From NCBI RefSeq assembly GCF_014898055.3, contig NW_023604295.1:136492676-136556675 (forward strand): 64,000 nucleotides of DNA, written 5' to 3'. Of this stretch, positions 11,465 to 23,729 are shown piece after piece. The notes beneath the pieces are model-generated. The model had not been told where the DNA came from and searched no databases. It saw only the letters and a program-made list of their open reading frames with translations. Each line of letters starts with the position of its first letter. Within the stretch, counting starts at the first letter, position 1. The translations under genes were made by a program, and so were the position numbers. The DNA is from Talpa occidentalis. Its lineage: Eukaryota > Chordata > Mammalia > Eulipotyphla > Talpidae.

Positions 11465-11976
11465 CTCACCCCGCTCTATGCTTAGTCCTTACCATTCAGT
11501 CTCAACACTGCCGACTTAGGTCCAGTGCTGTGTGAGTTGTGCTCACATGTGAGCAAAGACCCTGTGATGCATGTCTGCTTATGTGCCAGTCAACATCCAC
11601 TTACATCCTGGCAAGCATACTCGGATTTCTCTCCAGGAGCAACTCCCTCCTCCATCCTTATTCTACATGTTTCCATGGAGCTGGTCTCGAGTTAGGGAGC
11701 AATCAACCCTCGCATAATCAATATATTCACTCTGTGCTAGTCATCTTGTAGGATCTGGAGAAACTCTTACAAATAGACAAGGATCGACAGAATAATCCGA
11801 ATACATGAATATATAATCATTCATATATTCACTTGTGGCCTACTTGCCCTCTTTATTTCCTTAGTCCACACACCCTGGTATTTTCTGTGATCTTTCCTGT
11901 CAAACTTATCAGTTGTCTAAAAAGACAGACATTCCAATATCTCCCATACCTGTTCTCTAGGAACCATGGGTAAATT

Positions 11977-12768
11977 TTATTTTATTTTCTTAATCAAATT
12001 GTATTGATTTGCCATTCATATACATACAATGTAATTTGGGGAGTACAACCTCACCCCTCAATATGGTACACGCCTCACTCACAATTCAACCAACAATCCA
12101 GTATCTCTACACCATCTCATTACCGCTTCTACCTCCCCCTCTCACCTCACACCACTGTATTTTTTATAGGGTCTTTTTTTTTTTTTGAATTATTTATTTC
12201 TTTATACAAGCACTGGGTACAGTCAGAAACACAGGAGGGTGAGAGAATTCACCAGAACCAGAGCAGGGAGCAGAACAGGCAGAATGACAAAATACACTGC
12301 TGAGGGGAGCAGCGGGCAGCAGGAGAGGTCTGCGCGCCATTTGGGACTCTCGCCCGGCAGCCGGGGATTGAACTGGCACTGCAGAGGCTGCAGGCAGCTT
12401 CGCAGCCCAGCACTCAACTGCTGTGCCAATAGGGGAGGCCCTATAGGGTCTTTTCTATTGTGTTTTGCCAGTTTGTTTTCTTTGCTTATTCATATTCACA
12501 TAAGTGTGAAACTATCCAGTAATTGTCTATCACTTTCTGACATTTCACTTAATATAATCACCTCAAGATCCATCCATTTTATCAAAAGGCATTATTTCAT
12601 TTTTTAATAGCTGAGTTATATTCCATTGACTATACACCCCAATTGCTTTTTATCCAATCATCCCTCAATGGGCTTGTAGGTTGATTTCATGTCTTGCCTG
12701 TTGTGAATAGTGCTGCTATGGATATAGGGGTGAATAAATCCTTTCATATCAGTATTTTCATATTCTTT
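11977..12768 (-). mobile_element. 5'-truncated L1 3' end, minus strand, with TSD
   Basis: Read on the complement, this is the end of L1 ORF2 and the 3' UTR. The TTCCATTGACTATACACCCC and CACTTAATATAATCACCTCA stretches are the complements of the 'aatggaatat...attcagc' and 'cataatgaagtg'-type L1 segments. A TSD GAACCATGGGTA(A) flanks it at 11961-11976 and 12769-12784. A type A SINE (12178-12441) later inserted into it. It is far too short to be active. Confidence 0.85.
12178..12441 (-). mobile_element. tRNA-SINE, type A, minus strand, nested in an L1
   Basis: A perfect TSD TATAGGGTCTTTT lies at 12165-12177 and 12442-12454. CACTGGGTACAGTCAGAAAC marks type A. The head end is CCAATAGGGGAGGCCC, a mutated A-box region. 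Confidence 0.95.
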
Positions 12769-13361
12769 GAACCATGGGTAAGTTTAAAGAGCATAAAAAC
12801 CTTAGAAATCAAAGAAAGTTCTACTTTTGAACCAATTTGTATATTGTCCCATAACTGCTGTAATTGTACATTTTCTTGTTACAGGAGAATTTAAAACTTT
12901 GTAGCATTTTTTTTATTATATCAGAGTAAAGAGCCCATTTCTTCTGCATTTTACAGCATCACACAATTTCAGGTGACGTCCCTTCCCTTAGGCCGTGGCC
13001 TGGTGCATTTGTTCTTTGGCCCCTTTATTGAGGAATAGTTTTGCCAGCAATTGTTTGACACAAAATGAAAAATGTTGTTTCTCAGAACCATTAGGTGCCA
13101 CAGAATAGATCAGTCAGGACCAGCTATAGAGCAAATTGGGTCCTGTTCTGGTTTTAGAGATAATTAAACAGCTCTGACAAAAATACCTGGTTTGCGGATT
13201 ATAAATCTCGACCCTTATAGGTACATGAGAAATTCCGCTCAGTGTTTACTAGGAAAATGTGACCAAGATTAAAGTAATAAAACATTTCCTCAGAAAGGAT
13301 ATTGTAATAAGTTCCTTGTAAATACATCTGGTATTCTCTGGGCCTATTAAAACCAAATACA

Positions 13362-13537
13362 GGTGCAGCAGACCTCTCCTGTCTTGCCCGCTGCTCCCCT
13401 CAGCAGTGTATTTCAGTCAGTCTGCCTGTTCTGCTCCCCACTCTGTCTCTGGTGGATCATCTCACCGCGCCCCCCCACACACACACCTCTGGCCTGTACC
13501 CCAGTTCTTGTATGCATAAATAAAGAAATCTTAAAAA
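13362..13537 (+). mobile_element. 5'-truncated tRNA-SINE, type B, with perfect 16-bp TSD
   Basis: It begins at GGTGCAGCAGACCTCTCC, so the whole tRNA head and B box are absent. The tail TATGCATAAATAAAGAAATC is present. TSD ATTAAAACCAAATACA lies at 13346-13361 and 13538-13553, which shows it was integrated in this truncated form. Confidence 0.95.
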
Positions 13538-13589
13538 ATTAAAACCAAATACAATTTGGCACAAGTGTAATTTGGGATGCATCTCCATA

Positions 13590-13915
13590 TTGACATTGCA
13601 CTTGAATATTCAGCCACAAAAAGAACAAATAACCCTATTAACAAATGGGCAACAGGTATGGACAGACAATTCACTAAAGGGGATATCCAGAGGCCAAGAC
13701 TCTTTGAAAAAGTATTCATCATCACTCCTAATAAGAGAGAAGCTGATTAAAACTATGAGATACACCTCACAGAGATAAGAATGGCACATATCAAAAAGAC
13801 CCCCAGCAACACACATTGAGAGGATGTGGAGAAAAAGGATCACAATTACACTGTGACTGGTGACCCACTATGGAAAGCAGTCTGGACTGACCTTAAAAAA
13901 TTAAAAAATAGAAAC
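13590..13915 (+). mobile_element. L1 ORF2 3'-part relic
   Basis: AACAAATGGGCAACAGGTAT, ATGAGATACACCTCACAGAG and GGATGTGGAGAAAAAGGATC track the conserved end of L1 ORF2 in order on the + strand. Stops and frameshifts make it non-coding. Confidence 0.8.
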
Positions 13916-14089
13916 TTTTTGATCTTGGAGCTCTGAGCTATCACCAGAGAGAAGCTACATGATTTCTCATACACCCCCTTGGGAGTCACAGGGTGTCTGG
14001 TCTGTGATGACCCAGGGGTCAGAGCAGCCAAACCCCACCCAGATTCAAGGGCAGGGATATAGGGGCCACTTTGTAATAGGAAGAGGGTC

Positions 14090-15170
14090 TAAGGACTTGT
14101 GAACATGTTGCAAACAATACAGAGCACAGCGAATGTGGGTTTTCTCTCCTGCCATATAGAATTAGCTGGAACTTCTTTATGGACAGGCTTGACCTAGAGG
14201 GGCAAAGATGATCCTCTTATCCAGATTTATTCTAAGTTAGAGCTATAGTGTTTTTTTTTATTATTTGTTTGTTTGTTAACACCTCTTTTCCTCAGGCACT
14301 TTTTTTAATTCTGTTATGTTTTTCAGACTTAAGATCATCAAGCTGGGGTAAGGGGAGATAGATGTACAGTATGAACTTATTAAAAGGTAAAGATTTGACA
14401 AGAAGTATTAAAAGTCCATGCCACTTACAGTCAATTCCAGCTTGATATAAAATGCTAGGAAATGGGACAAAAATTGCCTTCGAGTTGCAATCAGTGCTGA
14501 AGAGAAAAAGCATATTTTGCATTGAAGGAGTAATGTTTTCATAAGAAGAAACTGTCAAATGTTTATTAAATAAATGAAGCATAAAACAAGCTTTCCTGCA
14601 GCTTTATCCATGTTTGGATTTTAATAACTAGCATTTATCCTTTGAATGAAAAGTTCTATTTGTATGCAAGAAGAAAGGCCCTCGCTCTGCACATGGGACT
14701 TTTAGCACCCAGCCTTCGCTGTTATTGATGAAATAAGTGATCTGCTCTGCCGGCCACATTATTACTGTGCTTCCTCTGACGTCAGCGTGGACAGGAGCGA
14801 TGAGATCCGGCAAGAGGGAAACAGGATGATGCCTGGGGCCAAGGCAAAGTGGGAGGGGATATTCCAGACCTGAGAGACTAGAGAGGCACCTACAGTGATG
14901 TGCACTCACCAACAGCATGAAAGCATCTGAAGGTACCTCCTGGTCCAGAGAGTGGGTTTCAGGAAGGGAGGGTCATGTTGGAAGTGGAAAAGGACTGAAA
15001 CAGTAAAGCTTGGGAATTTCCATCCAGATAATATTAGGAAATCTGGTTTGTGTTTTATGTAAGAGCTGCAAGGGGCTGAGTCCAAACTGGAATTCAGGGG
15101 CTGTGTGCTGGGGGGCTGGCCACATAACAGAGGAGGGGCTGGTAGCTTTGCTTTTTAGGGTAAAGGCAGG
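14090..15170. other. Intronic stretch, largely unrecognised
   Basis: Mixed composition, with a full CRE at 14777-14784. Antisense frames at 14292-14918 show no family resemblance or splice support. Confidence 0.5.
14777..14784. promoter_or_regulatory. Perfect CRE palindrome TGACGTCA
   Basis: The full 8-bp cAMP-response element lies inside CTCTGACGTCAGCGTGG. The motif can bind CREB/ATF proteins. Its presence alone does not show function, and there is no promoter context. Confidence 0.35.
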
Positions 15171-15173
15171 CAG

Positions 15174-15475
15174 GTGTCTTTGTTCATGCCAGCAGCTATA
15201 ATGAAATACCACAGACAGGGTGGCTTGGAAACAGGTCTACTTGTCACTGTGCTGGAGGCTGGGAGTCTAATGTCAGGGGATGCCAGCTTGGTCAGGTTCT
15301 GGGGGGCTCCCTTGAGGGTTGAAGACTATGGCTTCTCGGTAGTCATCACATGGGGGAAGGCACAGGCAAGCATTCCCCGGCCACTTTCATCTGGGCACTC
15401 AGGCCAGGTAGCTGATCCTCACCGAAGGTCCCACCTCCTAATACCATGACCTTAAAAATTAGGTTTCAGCATAGG
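15174..15475 (-). mobile_element. MLT1-like MaLR LTR, minus strand
   Basis: GTTCATGCCAGCAGCTATAA, ACTGTGCTGGAGGCTGGGAG and CCACCTCCTAATACCATGAC follow the complement of the MLT1 LTR in order. It is a solo fragment with no coding part. Confidence 0.8.
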
Positions 15476-15479
15476 AAGA

Positions 15480-16400
15480 GCTTGAGAGACTTAGAGAGGC
15501 AAAAAGACAGTAAAGAGAATCTCAGCGTGATGGATAGGCATCTGCCCCGCCTGGCCTGAGGAGCTGGCGGTGGCCCTCAGGAGGGTGAACTTCATCTCAG
15601 AGGCAGAATGAGCTGTGCTGGGAACAGACTCAGCCACACTGTGAGCAGCGTGGCTCAGAGTTGAGGCCTGCAGCAGGGTTCTAAACTCCAAGCTAGGCCC
15701 AGAACAGCCTTCCCCAGGCAGGCCCTTATAAGGGAACCACCAGCAGGGCCAGACCATGATCAGTGAGCCCCTTTCTCATGGAGGAGGCTGGCAACAGCAA
15801 GATGACTTCATGGGTTGGAATAGAAAGATACAAGGCCTTTTCCTAAGCACACAAATGACTTCCCGAGAGACTCCCAGAGAATAGAAAACTTCAGTAGGCA
15901 GGAGACTGAAGTCCTTCTGTCTGGCAGATGAACCCAAAGACCTTGAAGAACCACTATCATCTGATTATTAGTGTTCACGTGATCTCATCTGTCCCCTCAG
16001 GCAGGGAGAGCTCGCACCGTTTCCATTACATAAGGTGAGGACTCATAATTGAAACTATCACCGTGGTCATTACCCTTCTAGATAATATGAAGCTATGATT
16101 AAAATCTGTTGCCATTTAGAAATTAGAAATGAATGAATCCAGGAAGAACAGCAAGGCAATTATACAGGGAGCATCATTTTGGAATGTAAAGGACATTCAA
16201 AGCTTCACTTCCTGCCAAGTCTCCGACCCCTTGCAAGGCTCCAAGAGAGAGAAATGGACAGGAAGTGACTTAAGAAAATGAACGGTCACATTCACACTTT
16301 ATGCTTCCCTGGACACCTTGGTAGAGAGTCCCTGGGGGAGACCAGGCATATCCACATCTGAGGAGTTGGGTGTGGTTGGTCCTAGGATGGGGCTTAGTGT
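15480..16400. other. Intronic stretch, nothing recognised
   Basis: Moderately GC-rich (15500-15760), then AT-rich. An antisense frame at 15491-15757 lacks splice sites or similarity that I can see. Confidence 0.5.
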
Positions 16401-16426
16401 GCACCCATTTAAAGGGCAGGATAACC

Positions 16427-16715
16427 GGGCCTCCCTGGTGGCTCAAGGGGTTAAGACGCAACCTATGAAGCTATCTGCAGCCACTGCAGCACGAGTTGGA
16501 TACCCGGCCAGGGAGCTACCCACATGGCACAGCAGACCTCTCCTGACTCACCCAGTGCTCCCCTCAGCAGTGTATTTCAGTAGATCTGCCTGTTTTGTTC
16601 CCCACTCTGTCTCCACTGAATCCTCTCACACACACACCCTCCCGACACCTCTGGCCTGTACGCCAGTTCTTGTATGGTATGCATGAATAGACAGATCTTT
16701 CAAAAAAATAATAAT
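16427..16715 (+). mobile_element. tRNA-SINE, type B, with TSD
   Basis: The head is GGGCCTCCCTGGTGGCTCAA GG, with the GGGGTTAAG type B feature. A CACACACACCC insertion-like run interrupts the body. TSD AAAGGGCAGGA lies at 16411-16421 and 16716-16726. Confidence 0.94.
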
Positions 16716-16828
16716 AAAGGGCAGGATTATCAGGAAAACAGCACTCACTGTAGGAGTGAGAAGAGGTATTTTAGAACTAGTCACTGTGGTCCCCATTCTT
16801 GTTAGGTCCTCAATTTGCACATATATAA

Positions 16829-16889
16829 ACACACACACACACACACATACACACACACATACACACATACACATACATACACACACACC
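16829..16889. repeat. (CA)n/(CATA)n microsatellite
   Basis: Alternating AC units with interspersed ATAC. The antisense frame here codes only Cys/Val repeats and is an artefact. Confidence 0.95.
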
Positions 16890-16929
16890 ATGGTTGAAGC
16901 AGAGAAGTTTAAGGCACAGCATCTTGGTC

Positions 16930-19700
16930 ACGTAACAGAAGATTTAGGCTGAAAGAAATATTCTCAAATTTTATCTATTCTCCTCCTGTACCCACTAAGA
17001 CAGTTGTTGCTGTAGCTCTTTGACATCCAGAATGTTCGATTTCATCTCATGTTAGATCAGGGCCAGCCAATGAAGATGGGTTGAAAGCAACATTCCTGTG
17101 AGAACTTAAGAGCCAGTCACTTAATTGGAACATCAAACCGAGGCCATCACACTATTTTTATGCTGCTAGTCTGGTTTAATGAGCTACATCACATATACTG
17201 ACATACGCGAGATTTCTTCCTCATTAGCTCTTGAAATCCTTTCATGGAGAGTCTACCATTCTAAATATAAAGTAGGCAGCAAAAAGCATACTCAATTTGA
17301 TAAAATCTTTTAAACTATTACAGAGTATTTGTAAGTGTTTTGGCTTGTGATACAAAACCAAAATTATAAATCATAGTACAAATTTTATATTATTTTGTGC
17401 TGTGATCCATAACTTTGTTTCCCTCCCCTGGTTTTGGATTACTAGTTAATTGGTCCTTATTCTTTTCTATGAAAAGGAATTGTTTTTGTAAATCTAAAAA
17501 AACAGAACCCCACCTCTTTTTTTTTTTTTTAAAGAAAGACTCACTTTCACGCAGAGCAGGTCTGAAATCCAGTTATGTTTTCAGTGTCAGTGATTTTTTT
17601 TTTTTAAATAAGCCTATGTTAGAGCATAGAAATTAGGAAACTAAGCAAATCCTAATGTTAGCAAGGATTATTTTTATTTACAAGTCACATTATGTCCCCG
17701 TTAAGACCTTGGGATTCAAAGCGAGGTCTGTTATCTCATTGACAGAGTGTGAGGTCTGGTCACTGTCCCTGGATGCCTGGCAAACCATGCCAGGGTTTAG
17801 GGGCTTAGAACAGCTACCATTTAGTTGACTTGCAGTTCTCAAGGTCAGTTCAGACGAACCTCCACCGAACAGCTTTTCTGCTAGACTCACCTCCATAGGA
17901 TGAGCAACTCCTCTTGCTTTAACAGTGACCATCTCAGTTCTAGCATTAGAAACTCAGCGCGTAGGGAAACCCATGAGTCTCCAGCAAAATGGGGCGGTTG
18001 GTCACCCTATACCCAGGTCACTCATATGCAGTAGTCGGGGGCTCAGTGGACAGGGACATTCAAGGACAGTTGCACTCACAGCTCCAGTGGCTGGTGCTGC
18101 TTGTCAGGACGTGTGTCTCCAACAGGGTAGCAGCCAGGCTTCCAGAAGAAGAGCGTGCCAACCCCATGGCACGAAGCTAGACCAAGTCTTGCGCCAAGCA
18201 AGGCAGTGCTTACAAGGTCATGGAGACAGGAGCCATGATTCCCTAGGGCCATTAGCATAAGGTCACGATCAAGCATAAGGTCATGTGCCACCCAAAGTTC
18301 AAATTTAACCAACCTGAGATCCCATCTTGTTCCTGGGGTTACTCCGTCTTCCCCTTGGGATGTCAAAGAATCCCTCACTCCTAGGATACAGTCCAAATAA
18401 GTGTTCCCTCTCAGGGAAAACAAAAAAAGGCAGAAAAACCCTATTGCTATTTTTGCTACAGGTGGCACTTGTCCCTGTTTTAAAAAAAAAAATAAAAGAA
18501 TTTTAGTCTGGCAGTTTGAGGCAGCCTAGTAGAATAAGTAAAGAAAAAAAAGTATCTGCTAAGGCAGAAACTTCAGCATCCTCGGCCATAGGGCTTCCTC
18601 CGTCATCAGGGAGCAGAGAGGCGCCTCAGCTGACCCAATTGTGATGACCCTCGGCATGCACGTGTGGTAACCGTGTGGTAACCGTCAAGGCTCTTTACTT
18701 AGACAATTCTGTCAGGTGACACATTATTCAAGTCATTTCTCCCATTATGCATCCATTGTCCCAAGAAGGATGAGTCAGAAGAAAGCACAGCTTTCTGTGA
18801 TTGGAATCAAATGTTCTCATTACTCGACATCCTGGTCTTCCAAAGAGGACTTCTCTCTCCTAGCCCAGGACATACTGCACTGCTTGCCCCCCAAGTGGCC
18901 AACTCCTTGCCAAACAGAAGGATCACACTCCTCCCTCACCTCTATAATTCTATAAAAAGTAAGGAAATCATACAAGGTAACTTTTAAAGATAAATCATAC
19001 AAGTGAATTTACCAGTAGTTATTTAGCCACTCTTTTCAAAATTCCAATTGAAATAATGATACAATACTTAAAAGAACAAAATTGTTAAAAATATTATGTT
19101 TTAATCTGCAATATCATTTTACTCAAGAACTGAATTCTAGCTGAAAATAATTCTCTCTTTGCCGTAAGTGTCCTGAGTCATGGGCCAACTAAAAATTTCT
19201 AGTTACATAATTGAAAATTTTATGGTTCATCTGCATGTTGATTGACTTGGCTGGATTGAGTCCTGAGGGACATTGTGCCATTTCATTTCTGATCAAATTC
19301 ACATTGCCAACCACATGTCCAGAATCCTCACTGCAGCCAGTGAGAAGTGAACAGAAATGGAGAGGCGATTTCTTTTCTGATAGAACAAAGTGAAGATTTC
19401 CTTTAGATTTCTGAGATTGTTTTAATTACTAGCAATTAAAAAAAAGTTTGGGATATTAATCTTTTAGTATAATGTCATGTTTTTATTATTCTGACCCCCA
19501 AAGGTCATAGGAGATATGTCAAAATTTAAAATAATTCTTTATGTCTGAAATGCAAAAGATAGGCAAAATTATCCTGTAGAAGTTTTTTTATTAAAATGCC
19601 ACCGTGTTTTCATATAGAGAAAATAGAATCACTATAAAATAGAAACTAAGGAAGATCAGCAACTCCTTGGAATGCCATGGAAATTATAGGGTGAGCCTTC
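16930..19700. other. Intronic stretch with few recognised features
   Basis: It contains short T runs (17517-17532, 17587-17605). It also has two small direct repeats, CGTGTGGTAAC twice at 18661-18682 and AGCATAAGGTCA at 18254 and 18272. Open frames around 17925-18468 lie on both strands, with no family resemblance. Confidence 0.5.
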
Positions 19701-19716
19701 ACGCATTAAGAACTAC

Positions 19717-19981
19717 AGACCTCCCTGATGGCGCGGGGGTTAAAGACAGCGCTGTCAAGCTATCACCAGCCACTGGAGCACCAGTTCGATCCTCAGCCAG
19801 GGAGAAACCCACATGGCGCAGCAGACCTCTCCTGGCTCACCCACTGTTCCCCTCAGCAGTGCATTTCAGTGGATCTGCCTGTTCTGCTCCCCACTCTCTC
19901 TGGTGAATCCTCTCATCCCACCCCCTGCATCTCTGGCTTACACCCTAGTTCTTTTATGCATAAATAAATAAATCTTTAAAA
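19717..19981 (+). mobile_element. tRNA-SINE, type B
   Basis: The head is ACAGACCTCCCTGATGGCGC, the B box CCAGTTCGATCCTC, and the tail ATGCATAAATAAATAAATCT. The TSD is approximately AAGAACTAYA. Just after it, a 17-bp unit is tandemly duplicated (19984-20000, 20001-20017). Confidence 0.92.
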
Positions 19982-21289
19982 AAAGAACTATATCTGGGTC
20001 AGAACTATATCTGGGTCAGTGAAGACAACCAACTACACACTTGAAAAAACACATTGCAAATGAGAACACGAAGAGTTTTTTATTGGTACAAAATAATAAC
20101 TTTACTACTCTTTTTTGCATTTTAACTTTATAAATTTAAAGGGAAAAATTGATGTAGAAACGTAAGCTGGTCTACCACAAGGAAAAAGGAAAGCATACTT
20201 TTTACCAGCCTCGTTAGACTTCACATAAAATAGAAAATTGATTTCCATTAAATATTTAGAAAAGTTAAATTCTATGACCTGAAGAATAAAGGATCTTCAA
20301 TGGGAACATGTTGCCTCCATGGTTACATTAATTTTAAAAGACATCCCAAGAATGACAGTTGTTTTTTAATAGCAAAACTCAAAACCCAATCTGTGCTATT
20401 ATGAACTATTCACAAAGTACTTTATTGTATTAAAAGATACATAGACACAGAACTACATTAAAACACATCTACAGCACGTTAACATTCTGAAGGGAACAAA
20501 ACCAGCTGGAATATTTGGAAGAAATCAAGAAACATGATAAACAAATAAGAGACTTTGGGAAATATGGCCAGTGGAGAAAGTTTCAAGCAATATATAGTAA
20601 CATATTTAAAATCAAAAACAGAGGACAGAAGAACCTGCTGGAAGGAATAAACTACTCGCCTCCACTTCATCTGAGGAGGAAATAATGTGACACATTAAAA
20701 TCCTTTACCTTTAATATGTGCAGAAACAACCATCCTTCTCTTGACTTCAGTGCAACAATGCACAAAAGTTAACTCATATTTGGATGGGGTGGGGGGGTCT
20801 GGAATTCTTTCACAAATTCAGCTGTGTGTGATCTATCACAATGTTAATTCTTCGGAGCCACTGGAACTCAACTCTTGAGTTCTCTTCACAAAATGAGTCA
20901 GGAATTCAGCGTACTTGTCAGGGCAGATCCCCCTTCTCAGAAAGGCCAAGAGTTCTAGAACTTTACTCAAGCCACATCACCAGGGTTATCCTTCCGATTA
21001 TCATCAACAGTTAACAGCAAGATCGCCTTCCCCAGCCCTACTGCCCAAGCCACTGGGTTATTTCAAATGCAGGAATTCTGCCAATTTCACGCAAAACAAA
21101 GTTTGTCAAGGCCAAGGTCTGAATGTGTGGGGTTTTGCCTCCATTGTATTTCCTACATGTTCCCTGACAACCCCCAGGTGCACTTCCACAGTGCACAGTG
21201 GGCTTCCATGGCCCAAGAAAAGTAAAAGGATGTAAAGAGTTATAAATATTAGTATTTGGACAATGCAAATACTAAAGAGTTCTAATATA

Positions 21290-23310
21290 TCTATATTAAT
21301 ATGAAGACAAAGGAACTAACAGAGCAAAGAATATTACCAATTCATGGATACATCATACACAAATATACAAAATATAAAAGTCATTTCATTTTGATAATGA
21401 GGTTAATACATCAAGAATGCATAGAAGTCATAAATATTTATATATCTATTGACAGTTACAAAATACATGAAGCTGAAAACTGATAGAACAGCAAGAAGAA
21501 ACAAATCCAGAATTATAGTGCTATATCTCAATATCCTCTCAATAACCAATAGAATAAGGAGACAGAAAATCAGTAAGTATGTAGAATACTTGAACACTAT
21601 TAACCAGCTTTACCTAGTAAATCTTTATAGAGCACCCCACACTTCACTCCACAGCAATGAAATACACATTCTTTTCAAAACTACATGAAACATTTACTAA
21701 AACCACATTCTGAGTCACTTAAAAGTGTCAATAAATTTAAAAGAATGTAAGTCATACAAAGTATATGCTTTGACCACATTAGAGTTAAATTAGAATTAAT
21801 GACAGAAAGATCTCAAAAAATCCCTAAATATATGGAAACTATATAACAATAAGATGAAATTAGGAAATGTTTTGAAATAATGAATATTAGAACATTACAT
21901 ACATTTTTGTAGTCTTCCGCTAAAGTAGTACTTAGGAGGAATTTTAGTACTAAATATGAATAGAAAAAAAAAATCTCAAATCAAATATCTGAACTTCCAC
22001 CTTAAGTATCTAAAAAGTGAAGGACAGATTAAGTACAAAGTAAGTAGAAGAATTACAACAATACAGATCAAAAAGAAATCATTGAAATATAAAACAGAAA
22101 AGCAATGGGGAAAAAAATCAATGAAAGCAAATGCTAGTTCTTTAAGGAGATCAATAAACTTAATAAACCTCTAGCCAGACTGGTTAGGAAAAAAAGACAT
22201 AAATATGCTAAACATCAGTAAGCATTCTAGAAACACAAACTAAAACCATAGTAAGATGCCACTACACTGCTACTATAATACTAAATTTCAAAAGACTATT
22301 CATAGCAAGTATTGATGAGGGTATGGAGCAAATGGAACTCAAACACTGCTGGTGAGAATATAAAATAATACAACCACTTTGAAAAACCAGGTTGTCAGCT
22401 ACTTAAATTTTTTTCTTTTTTTTTTTTTTTTTAAGATTTATTTATTTATTTATGCAAGCACTGGGTACAGTCAGAAGCGCGGGAGGGTGAGAGAACTCAC
22501 CAGAGCCAGAGTGGGGAAGAGAACAGGCAGACTAATGAAATATACCGCTGAGGGGAGGAGCGGGCAGCAGGAGAGGTCTGAGTGCCATGTAGGACCCTCT
22601 CCCAGTGGCCGGGGATGGAACCGGAGCTGCAGAGGCTGCAGGCAGCTTCTCAACCCAACGCTCAACCACTGCGCCACCGGGGAGGCCCTGTCAGCTACTT
22701 AAAAGGTTAAATATAGACCCATCATATGATCTATGTCAGATGATCTTATCCATAGATATTTCCTAGAGAGAAATGAGAGCATTAGTCCACATAAAGATTA
22801 GTGCACAAAACTCAAAGCTCCTTTATGTGTAATAATAGCCCCACACTGGAAACAACACAAACATCCATCAGTAGATGAACAGAAAATCAAACTGTGATAT
22901 TCATGCAAATGGAATACTACTCGGCAATGAAAAAGAATGAATTATGAATTACTAACATCTGCTACAACATGGGTGAATCTCAAAATAATTATACTGACAA
23001 AAGAAGCCAGATCAAACAAAACAGAGTACATACTGTACGATTCCACTAATATAAAATTCTAGATTATGTGAGCTAATCACAGATCAGTCGTTGCCCAGAG
23101 GAAGGAATGACATGGACAGGATCAGGAGGAAGGAATTTCAATGAGGAAACATTTGGGAATAATAGATATTTTCACTGTCGAATGTAGTGACGATAAGGGG
23201 TTAGATATTAAACAAAATGTATCAAATTATATACTCAGAATATGTGCAAATTATTGTATGCCAACTGTACCTCAACTGTTTAAAAGATTATTAGATAAAT
23301 ATGAGTAAAT
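21290..23310 (+). mobile_element. Old L1 with large internal deletion, interrupted by a SINE
   Basis: 21500-22190 follows the L1 ORF2 endonuclease/early-RT region (CTTGAACACTATTAACCAGC, CACATTCTTTTCAAAACTAC, AACCTCTAGCCAGACTGG). At about 22200 it jumps to the ORF2 end and 3' UTR (ACTGCTGGTGAGAATATAAA, AATGGAATACTACTCGGCAA). Most of the RT domain is therefore missing. Frames are broken. A type A SINE sits at 22408-22688. Confidence 0.85.
22408..22688 (-). mobile_element. tRNA-SINE, type A, minus strand, in an L1
   Basis: A perfect TSD TGTCAGCTACTTAAA lies at 22393-22407 and 22689-22703. The body is near-complete, with CACTGGGTACAGTCAGAAGC and the head complement GCGCCACCGGGGAGGCCC. Confidence 0.97.
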
Positions 23311-23423
23311 ACGTAAGTAAATAAAAGGTTTTCTTCTTACCAGTCATTCACACAAGTCAGGATAGGAAATACTATATTTCATTTTCTGTTTGGTAAAAAT
23401 ATCAATGAAGGTAAAGAGGATCC

Positions 23424-23446
23424 ATTTTATTTTATTTTATTTTATT
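23424..23446. repeat. (TTTTA)n simple repeat
   Basis: About four to five TTTTA units. Confidence 0.9.
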
Positions 23447-23729
23447 ATGCCTAAAAATTAACTTAAAATATACATGAATTTTTAGAAACTTGTTAAGAAA
23501 ACAAGTTAATTTATTTCTTAAAAAATTAATAAAAAATCAATAGACTTCCTTTTGTCTAATATCTATAATAATCTATATCTATGATAATTCTAGTGTGGAG
23601 ATTCATGCTACACAGTATTAATTTTCAAACATTTTGGTCTCATGTTCTACAGAATCTAAAGAGAATAGATTTGTATAATTTTAAGATCTTTTTATTTGTG
23701 GTTCACACTGAACAAGATTGAGTATTTCT

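Noticed and set aside
15174..15475. Possible retroviral coding remains near the MLT1-like LTRs
   Set aside because: Only LTR-type sequence is seen here and at 45541-46375, 47635-48090 and 62831-63232. No gag, pol or env-like frame is present.
16626..16931. Antisense frame with Cys-Val repeats
   Set aside because: It is the translation of the CA microsatellite and a neighbouring SINE.
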